Positions 58,182-64,000 of a stretch of 64,000 nt of DNA are shown here, piece after piece. Under the pieces are notes generated by a model. It saw only the letters and a list, made by a program, of their open reading frames with translations, had not been told where the DNA came from and ran no database searches. Every line of letters begins with the position of its first letter. Position 1 is the stretch's first letter. This stretch comes from Sphingomonas jejuensis. GTDB taxonomy: Bacteria; Pseudomonadota; Alphaproteobacteria; Sphingomonadales; Sphingomonadaceae. The stretch lies in contig NZ_JAATJE010000002.1 of assembly GCF_011927695.1 (NCBI RefSeq), forward strand, positions 482,001-546,000. Direction: 5' to 3'. Both the position numbers and the translations under genes were made by a program.

Positions 58182-59463
58182 ATTTCCCGATGCAGAAGCG
58201 TGAGAAGAGCTGATCCAGCATTTCCTCGGCATAGCTTGCGCCCCGCAGCCGGTCGAGCGCGAGGAGTGCTTGTCGCAAGGCTTCGGAAAGGAGAAGTGGA
58301 TCCGTCTCCACTATGCCGAGCCGGAGTGCATCGCGAGCTCCGACGACCTCGGCTCGCTGGCGATCATTCAATGCAACGACGTCCTCGGCAGGCACGACGA
58401 GCCTGGCCGCCGCGCCGATCCTTTTCGCGAGCGTCGAGAGCCCAAGGCCGGTCGCTGCCGACACCATGACGTCGCACTCCGGCGGCTGAAGGCCGCGCCC
58501 AGGTAGATCTGCCCTGCTGTGAACCCAGATTGCTTTCGTTGGAGGCGGCTCGTCGCCAAGCCACAGCACGATATCGGCAAGCGCGATGGCCCGCTCCGCA
58601 CGTTCGATGCCGATCCTTTCAACTTCGTCGGCATCCTGCGTGCGAAGCCCAGCACTATCCGTGATACGCACGGGGAGCCCATCGATCACAGCGGGCACCT
58701 GCACCAAGTCGCGCGTCGTACCGGCATGCGGCGACGTAATCGCCGCCTCCCTGCCGACGAGGGCATTGAGCAATGTCGACTTGCCCGAATTAGGTGGGCC
58801 GGCAATGACCACCTCGACGCCAGCTTGGAGCCGTTCACTGGATGGCTGCGCAATCAGCCGGCTCATCTCCGCATCCAGCGCAGCGATGCGGCTGGCGAGC
58901 GCCACTTCTTCCACATCTCCCTCGTCGGAAAAATCGAGGAGCGCTTCGACGGCAGCAGCGCACGCGAGGATATGGCGCCGCCACTCTGCTATCTTCGCGG
59001 CCAAACCACCTTCGGCGATCCTGATGGCATGGCGTCGCTGCGTCTCTGTCTGGGCGGCGAGCAGATCGCCAAGTCCTTCGACCGCCGTTAGGTCGAGCCG
59101 CCCATTCTCGAACGCGCGACGGGTGAACTCGCCCGCTTCAGCGAGCCGACATCCTTCGAACTCACCGAGAGTGTCGAGCATTGCCGCGACTACCGCGCGG
59201 CTTCCATGAAGGTGAAATTCAGCCACGTCCTCGCCGGTGGCCGATCGAGACGCGAGAAAGAGGATCAACAAGCCCTTGTCGAGGATATCGGAGGAGCCAG
59301 GCTTCCTGAACCTGCGATATGCAGGTGACCAAGGGGACGGCAGTGGCCCTGCCAGCGCTTCAGCGACCTGCCAGGACCTGCTTCCCGAAACCCTGATGAT
59401 CGCGATTGCAGCGGGCGGTGTTCCCGTGGCCAGCGCGAAGATCGTGTCAGCCGTCGTCGTCAA
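58180..59463 (-). CDS. mnmE: tRNA modification GTPase MnmE
   Basis: 427 residues if started at TTG 59463. The N-terminal THF-binding domain begins TADTIFALATG, the G domain has GPPNSGKST (about 222-230), DSAGLRTQD as switch II, and the chain ends in the CIGK motif. It modifies wobble uridines with MnmG. TTG overlaps the DUF6489 stop (TTGA) and the family normally starts just there; ATG 59499 is the alternative, adding 12 residues. Confidence 0.92.
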   Translation of the reverse strand: MTTTADTIFALATGTPPAAIAIIRVSGSRSWQVAEALAGPLPSPWSPAYRRFRKPGSSDILDKGLLILFLASRSATGEDVAEFHLHGSRAVVAAMLDTLGEFEGCRLAEAGEFTRRAFENGRLDLTAVEGLGDLLAAQTETQRRHAIRIAEGGLAAKIAEWRRHILACAAAVEALLDFSDEGDVEEVALASRIAALDAEMSRLIAQPSSERLQAGVEVVIAGPPNSGKSTLLNALVGREAAITSPHAGTTRDLVQVPAVIDGLPVRITDSAGLRTQDADEVERIGIERAERAIALADIVLWLGDEPPPTKAIWVHSRADLPGRGLQPPECDVMVSAATGLGLSTLAKRIGAAARLVVPAEDVVALNDRQRAEVVGARDALRLGIVETDPLLLSEALRQALLALDRLRGASYAEEMLDQLFSRFCIGK

Positions 59464-59690
59464 ACCCGCTTGGCGCCCTGATCGAACAGCTGCGTCCATA
59501 GCTTCATTCCAGCCTCGCCCATCGGCGCCCAATTGCGGACCATCGATTCGAACATCTCTGCGGAGACGCCGTTCTTCATCGTTTCCGTCAGATTGGCGAC
59601 ATAAGCATCGTGGACGGGCGTGAGGTCAGGCAGACCCATGAACCGCCGTGCTTCCTCCGGCGTGCAATCAACCTCGACGTTGATCTTCAT
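59460..59690 (-). CDS. DUF6489 family protein
   Basis: 76 residues, starting MKINVEVDCTPEEARRF with FMGLPDLTPVHDAYV and ending in a helix. A short conserved sphingomonad/alphaproteobacterial protein of unknown function; it may be a small cytoplasmic regulator. Its stop overlaps the mnmE start. Confidence 0.9.
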   Translation of the reverse strand: MKINVEVDCTPEEARRFMGLPDLTPVHDAYVANLTETMKNGVSAEMFESMVRNWAPMGEAGMKLWTQLFDQGAKRV

Positions 59691-59794
59691 GGAGCGTCCC
59701 CAAGCGCGTCTTCACCTGCCGCGTTGCTAGCATCGTCACCCCGCTTGAGCCATAGCGGCGTCGTCCTGCCTTGCCCATCATTGGAGACTCAAAC

Positions 59795-60490
59795 ATGTCG
59801 ACCATCAGCATCGCCGCCTTGGATGACGCAGGATCGTTCACCTGCCATGTCGCCGAACCCGAAGGCTCAACCCGCGGCGCGATCATCGTCCTGCAGGAGG
59901 TCTTCGGCGTCAACGAAGGCATCCGTCGCAAGTGCGAGCGCTTTGCCGCCAACGGCTACACCGCCTTCGCACCGGACCTGTTCTGGCGGATCGAGCCGGG
60001 GATCGAGCTTGACCCCGACGTCGAGTCTGAACTGAAGCGCGGGCTGGAGCTTGCCGGCCTGTTCGACCAGGATGCCGCCGTCAGAGACATCGAAGCGACG
60101 ATCCATGCGGCCCGCGCGCATGTCGCCGGCGGCAAGGTCGGCGTGGTCGGGTACTGCATGGGCGGGCGCCTCGCCTACTTCGCGGCAACGCGCACCGACG
60201 CCGATGCCAGCGTCGGCTATTATGCCGTTGGTATAGACGGCGTGCTGAACGAAGCGCGCGCCATCGCCAATCCGCTCATGCTCCACATCCCGACCGCCGA
60301 TCACTTCGTCGGGCCGGATGCACAGGCGGCAATGCATGACGGTCTCGACGATCATCCGAAAGTCGTGCTGCACGACTACCCGGGCCTTGATCATGGGTTC
60401 GCGACCGAGATCGGCAACCGCCGAAACGAAGAAGGCGCGGCCCTGGCGGACAGCCGGACCGACGCCTTCTTCGCCGAGCATGTCGGCTAG
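59795..60490 (+). CDS. Dienelactone hydrolase family protein
   Basis: 231 residues. E35 in QEVFG, nucleophile C121 in GYCMGG and H200 in GLDHGF match the dienelactone hydrolase triad. It hydrolyses lactones or esters, but there are no neighbouring aromatic-degradation genes, so the substrate is unknown. It is convergent with terC, three bases apart. Confidence 0.88.
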   Translation: MSTISIAALDDAGSFTCHVAEPEGSTRGAIIVLQEVFGVNEGIRRKCERFAANGYTAFAPDLFWRIEPGIELDPDVESELKRGLELAGLFDQDAAVRDIEATIHAARAHVAGGKVGVVGYCMGGRLAYFAATRTDADASVGYYAVGIDGVLNEARAIANPLMLHIPTADHFVGPDAQAAMHDGLDDHPKVVLHDYPGLDHGFATEIGNRRNEEGAALADSRTDAFFAEHVG

Positions 60491-60493
60491 GAC

Positions 60494-61171
60494 TTAGAAG
60501 AGCGAGCCGATCCCCAGCGTTTCGGGCGTTCCCACCCAGCCCTCGTAGATCATCTTGCCGGCCACCAGCACGATGATCGCGAGGCCGATATAGGCGATCC
60601 AGCGGTAACGCTCGATCAGCCTTGCGATATAGTTGGCCGCCAGACCCATCAGGGCCACGGACAGCAAGAGGCCGACGACGAGAATGCCCGGATGCTCGCG
60701 GGCGGCACCGGCCACCGCGAGCACATTGTCGAGGCTCATCGAAACGTCGGCCACCGCGACCGCCCAGGCTGCGCTCGCAAAGCTGCGCGCAGGTGCAAGG
60801 CCGGAATGTTCATCCCCGTTGACCTCGTCCGAGCCGGGATTGTGGCCACCCGCGCGGATTTCGCGCCAGAACTTCCAGCTCACCCACAGCAGCAGCAGTC
60901 CGCCGGCGAAGATCAGGCCGACGATCCCCATCAGCCAGGTAACCAGCAGCGCGAAGATGATGCGCAACACCAACGCGGCACCGATGCCGATCAGGATGAC
61001 CTTCTTGCGCTGATCCGCCGGCAGGCCCGCCGCCAGCGCGCCAACGACGATCGCGTTGTCGCCGGCGAGCACGAGATCGATCATCAGCACGGAGCCGAAG
61101 GCGGCCAATGCCGCGGGGTCGCCGAGATTGGAGAAGTCGGCGACGATGTTTTGCCAAAGTTCGAGCATCAC
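60494..61171 (-). CDS. TerC family integral membrane protein
   Basis: 225 residues, with about seven helices and the acidic motifs DLVLAGDNAIVV and SMSLDNVLAVAG, typical of TerC/YjbE-type proteins linked to metal (often manganese) export or tellurite resistance. Role here unknown. Confidence 0.88.
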   Translation of the reverse strand: MMLELWQNIVADFSNLGDPAALAAFGSVLMIDLVLAGDNAIVVGALAAGLPADQRKKVILIGIGAALVLRIIFALLVTWLMGIVGLIFAGGLLLLWVSWKFWREIRAGGHNPGSDEVNGDEHSGLAPARSFASAAWAVAVADVSMSLDNVLAVAGAAREHPGILVVGLLLSVALMGLAANYIARLIERYRWIAYIGLAIIVLVAGKMIYEGWVGTPETLGIGSLF

Positions 61172-61286
61172 CGGCGGTTAGCGCGCGGCAACGAGGCTGT
61201 CGATATCAGGTGTTATGGCGAGCCGCCGCGTGCAGAGCCGGCAGCGCCCACCGGGCCTGTTCCCAGCTATGAGCCCCCACGAGGGC

Positions 61287-61306
61287 GGCGGGCGTTGCCG
61301 CCCGCC
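61287..61306 (-). terminator. Candidate hairpin after rho
   Basis: GGCGGGCG/CGCCCGCC eight-base stem with a four-base loop, nine bases past the rho stop. No T-run. Confidence 0.4.
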
Positions 61307-61314
61307 CCACTCGG

Positions 61315-62571
61315 CTACTGGTTCATGCTGTCGAAGAAATCGTCGTTGGTCTTCGAGTTCTTCATCTTGTCGAGCAGGAATTCCATCGAGTCGATGGTGC
61401 CCATCTGCATGAGGATGCGGCGGAGCACCCACATCTTTGACAGCTTGTCCTTCTCGACCAGCAGCTCCTCCTTGCGGGTGCCGGACTTGCCAACGTCCAG
61501 CGCCGGGAAGATGCGCTTGTCGGCGACCTTGCGGTCCAGCACGATCTCGGAGTTGCCGGTGCCCTTAAACTCTTCGAAGATCACCTCGTCCATGCGGCTG
61601 CCGGTGTCGATCAGCGCGGTGGCGATGATCGAGAGTGAACCGCCTTCCTCGATGTTGCGCGCGGCACCGAAGAAGCGCTTCGGCCGCTGGAGCGCGTTGG
61701 CGTCGACGCCGCCGGTCAGCACCTTGCCCGACGACGGTACAACCGTGTTGTAGGCACGGCCGAGGCGCGTGATGCTGTCGAGCAGGATCACCACGTCCTT
61801 CTTGTGCTCGACCAGGCGTTTCGCCTTTTCGATTACCATCTCGGCCACCTGGACGTGCCGGGTCGCGGGCTCGTCGAAGGTCGACGAGACCACCTCGCCC
61901 TTTACGCTGCGCTGCATATCGGTGACTTCTTCCGGCCGCTCGTCGATGAGCAGCACGATGAGGAAGACTTCCGGGTGATTGTCCGTGATCGCCTTGGCAA
62001 TGTTCTGGAGCATCACCGTCTTGCCGACGCGCGGGGGCGCGACGATCAGCGTGCGCTGCCCCTTGCCCTGCGGAGAGACGATGTCGATGACCCGGGCCGA
62101 CTTGTCCTTGACCGTGGGATCGGCGGGATCGAGCGTCAGCTTGCGCTCCGGATAGAGCGGCGTGAGATTGTCGAAATTGACGCGGTGACGCACGGCGTCG
62201 GGGTCGTCGAAGTTGACGGAAACAAGCTTGGTCAGCGCGAAATAACGCTCGCCATCCTTGGGCGCGCGGATCTCTCCTTCAACCGTGTCGCCGGTGCGCA
62301 GGCCGAACTTCCGCACCTGATTGGGGCTGACGTAGATGTCGTCCGGACCCGCCAGATAATTGGCCTCCGGCGAGCGCAGGAAGCCGAAGCCGTCCTGCAG
62401 CACCTCGATGGTGCCGAGGCCCATGATCTGATCGCCATTATCGGCCTGGACCTTCAGGATGGCGAACAGCAGATCCTGCTTGCGGAGCGTGGAAGCGCCT
62501 TCAACGCCCAACTCCTCGGCCATGCTGACCAGATCGGCAGGGGCCTTCTTCTTCAAATCCTTGAGATGCAT
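61315..62571 (-). CDS. rho: Transcription termination factor Rho
   Basis: 418 residues: N-terminal helical domain, RNA-binding cold-shock-like fold ([13 protein letters not shown]), Walker A APPRVGKT (178-185) and downstream [10 protein letters not shown] and [10 protein letters not shown]. It ends transcripts and checks polarity. ATG 62571 gives the usual length; the longer frame is not supported. Confidence 0.97.
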   Translation of the reverse strand: MHLKDLKKKAPADLVSMAEELGVEGASTLRKQDLLFAILKVQADNGDQIMGLGTIEVLQDGFGFLRSPEANYLAGPDDIYVSPNQVRKFGLRTGDTVEGEIRAPKDGERYFALTKLVSVNFDDPDAVRHRVNFDNLTPLYPERKLTLDPADPTVKDKSARVIDIVSPQGKGQRTLIVAPPRVGKTVMLQNIAKAITDNHPEVFLIVLLIDERPEEVTDMQRSVKGEVVSSTFDEPATRHVQVAEMVIEKAKRLVEHKKDVVILLDSITRLGRAYNTVVPSSGKVLTGGVDANALQRPKRFFGAARNIEEGGSLSIIATALIDTGSRMDEVIFEEFKGTGNSEIVLDRKVADKRIFPALDVGKSGTRKEELLVEKDKLSKMWVLRRILMQMGTIDSMEFLLDKMKNSKTNDDFFDSMNQ

Positions 62572-62671
62572 TGATAATCCTGAGGGGTAGAAGGTGTCGT
62601 TCGAAGAAAGACGCCGCTGGCAGGATGTGCGCGCAAGATGACAGCCCGAACGGGTGCGCGCGATCACCTGC

Positions 62672-62700
62672 GGCCTATGCGGCGTCCTGAATCAAGTCAA
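62672..62700 (-). promoter_or_regulatory. Possible promoter for rho
   Basis: Minus-strand TTGACT (62700-62695) with TAGGCC (62677-62672) 17 bases on, in the 151-base gap before rho. The -10 is poor. Confidence 0.25.
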
Positions 62701-62722
62701 GCGGTGCCAAGAAGGCTTGGCG

Positions 62723-63061
62723 CTAATTACCCTGGCCCGCGCGCCGCTTCAGGGCACGACCGAGAGCCTGGAGGGCCGATCCGCGGTCCTGAACCAAGGC
62801 GGCGCAGCGCTGACGATCCGCGTCGATGGCGGCCAGAGCGTCGGGCCGGCTGAACAGATCCACGAACGCCGCCTCATAATCGAAGTTGGCGGTGCGCGCA
62901 TCGATGCGCCCGACAAAATAGGTGGCGGCAGAGGAAAGGCCCGCACGCTGTTCTGCGGTCAGGCTGTCGCTCGCCGAGAGGGCGAACGACGCGAGGCATC
63001 GCAGATCCGCCTGGTTGGCCGCGGACGGCGTCGATTGCATCAGAAGAAGCGCCAAGAGCAT
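62723..63061 (-). CDS. Small exported protein of unknown function
   Basis: 112 residues with a short hydrophobic lead (MLLALLLMQSTPSAANQA), probably a signal peptide, then a mixed helical part with two cysteines (RCLAS and DRQRCAAL). Its start overlaps the hemJ stop by one base, so it is in the hemE-hemJ operon. No family recognised. Confidence 0.75.
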   Translation of the reverse strand: MLLALLLMQSTPSAANQADLRCLASFALSASDSLTAEQRAGLSSAATYFVGRIDARTANFDYEAAFVDLFSRPDALAAIDADRQRCAALVQDRGSALQALGRALKRRAGQGN

Positions 63062-63492
63062 CAGAGTGGCTTCACGATCACAAGGATGACGATCAGGATC
63101 ACGGCGACGCCAGGCACTTCGTTCAGCAGGCGAAGCGCCTTTGTGGTCGGCGGGCGATGCCCGGCCGCAAGCTTGCGACCATAACCGACCGCCCAGCCGT
63201 GATAGCCGCTCAGCAGGATCACCAGCAGGAGCTTGGCATGAAACCATCCCATGCTGAACGCGCCGATCTGAACGGCAAGCGCCAAGCCAAGGATCCAGAC
63301 ACCGATCATCGACGGATTGAGGATGATCCGGCGCAACCGCCCTTCCCGCTCGATCCATTTCGCCGCCTGCGGCGAGCCCACCGGCTCCTCCGCATGATAG
63401 ATGTGGAAGCGGGGAAGCAGGAACAGCCCTGCGATCCAGAAGATCACGAGGATGAGGTGCGCGGCCTTTAGCCAGAGATATGCCTGGCCCAT
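63061..63492 (-). CDS. hemJ: Protoporphyrinogen oxidase HemJ
   Basis: 143 residues with four membrane helices. LKAAHLILVIFWIAGLFLLPR begins the family pattern, with the conserved histidine H12 and later RLRRIILNP. It oxidises protoporphyrinogen IX in haem synthesis. It overlaps hemE by one base. Confidence 0.92.
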   Translation of the reverse strand: MGQAYLWLKAAHLILVIFWIAGLFLLPRFHIYHAEEPVGSPQAAKWIEREGRLRRIILNPSMIGVWILGLALAVQIGAFSMGWFHAKLLLVILLSGYHGWAVGYGRKLAAGHRPPTTKALRLLNEVPGVAVILIVILVIVKPL

Positions 63493-64000
63493 CAGCCTTC
63501 ACCCCTCACGCGGGCGATCAGGTGCTCGACATGCGCGATCGGCGTATGCTGATCGATGCCGTGCCCGAGATTGAAGATATGGGGGCGGCCGGCGAAGGCA
63601 TCAAGGATCCGGTCAATGCCGGCATCAAGCGCGGCACCGCCGGCAATCAGCGCCAGGGGATCGAGGTTGCCCTGCACCGGGAGCTCCGGTGGGAGGACGC
63701 GGTCCGCCCAGTGCGGATCCACCGTCTCGTCGAGCCCGACGGCATCGACCCTGGTCCCGGCGACATAGGCCGGCAACTTGCCACCGGCGCCTTTTGGAAA
63801 GCCGATGATCGGAACGGTCGGATGACGCGCCCGCAGCGCCGAAACGATCGCTTCGTTGGGGGCGATCACCCAGCGTTCAAATTGCGCGGGGCTGAGGCTG
63901 CCGGCCCAGCTGTCGAACAGCTGCACAGCGTGGACGCCCGCATCGATCTGCGCTGCCAGATAATCGACCGTCATGCCGATGATGGCGTCGATGATCGCAC
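63492..64000 (-). CDS. hemE: Uroporphyrinogen decarboxylase (5' end beyond window)
   Basis: Only the C-terminal half (about 169 residues) is visible; the frame is open past base 64000. It contains QLFDSWAG, GFPKGAGG and VQGNLDPLAL, typical of HemE. In Caulobacter the origin of replication lies beside hemE, so the origin here may be just beyond the right end. Confidence 0.93.
   Translation of the reverse strand, partial: AIIDAIIGMTVDYLAAQIDAGVHAVQLFDSWAGSLSPAQFERWVIAPNEAIVSALRARHPTVPIIGFPKGAGGKLPAYVAGTRVDAVGLDETVDPHWADRVLPPELPVQGNLDPLALIAGGAALDAGIDRILDAFAGRPHIFNLGHGIDQHTPIAHVEHLIARVRGEG

Overview
The window is a dense, GC-rich chromosomal segment (about 67 genes, one tRNA, no gap over 300 bases). 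It most likely comes from a sphingomonad (order Sphingomonadales, Alphaproteobacteria). Evidence for this: two short secreted proteins end in the PEPxxWA sorting tail typical of that group; there is a COQ9-family ubiquinone protein, a TonB-dependent receptor with the usual plug and barrel, FtsEX beside a zinc-ribbon membrane protein, a DUF6489 protein, and the mnmE-mnmG-rsmG-parA-parB and hemE-hemJ-rho blocks that lie near the replication origin in alphaproteobacteria. No rRNA, insertion sequence, prophage or CRISPR array was seen; this is core chromosome with small accessory inserts.

Layout. 1-2.7 kb: 3' part of a fused pabB-pabC gene (folate) and an aspartate-type aminotransferase. 2.9-12.3 kb: exported MsrA behind a tiny membrane ORF, then the parts of a ligase-associated DNA-repair set (PdeM phosphoesterase, Lhr-like helicase, beta-CASP exonuclease). 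These are broken up by a two-domain aspartic protease, a dipeptidase lipoprotein and a beta-lactamase-fold hydrolase, and no ATP-dependent ligase is visible; a PEPxxWA protein follows. 12.4-19.7 kb: ssb, feoBA, a PAP2/IPC-synthase-like enzyme, coq9, a DMT exporter, an Old Yellow Enzyme and a second PEPxxWA protein with a clear terminator. 19.8-26.5 kb: a tightly packed minus-strand run nadE-gltX-hyp-ribD-ribE-ribBA-ribH joining NAD and flavin synthesis.

26.7-34.8 kb: prs-hisN, rpmI-rplT (good terminator) and pheS-pheT-epimerase. 34.8-39.3 kb: MFS transporter, TonB receptor and divergent TetR regulator, probably one nutrient-uptake unit. 39.3-45.9 kb: metXW against hisC-tyrA, then plsC, ydcF and ftsEX. 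46-49.5 kb: zinc-ribbon protein, Yellow-family protein, tRNA-Leu(GAG), quinone oxidoreductase and SWIB protein. 49.6-54.1 kb: DUF3576 lipoprotein-leuS-lptE-holA. 54.1-59.7 kb: parB-parA-rsmG-mnmG-mnmE-DUF6489 with two parS sites, one covering the mnmG start codon. 59.8-64 kb: dienelactone hydrolase, TerC, rho, a small exported protein, hemJ and the 3' part of hemE. By analogy with Caulobacter, the origin may lie just past the right end.

The most unusual items are the RibB enzyme carrying an N-terminal helix-turn-helix and a cysteine-less (probably dead) GTP cyclohydrolase II domain, the ligase-less repair set with a small membrane protein overlapping the helicase start, the parS site at the mnmG start, and two convergent gene pairs whose stop codons interlock in a CTAG. 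I did not find a wholly new multi-gene system.
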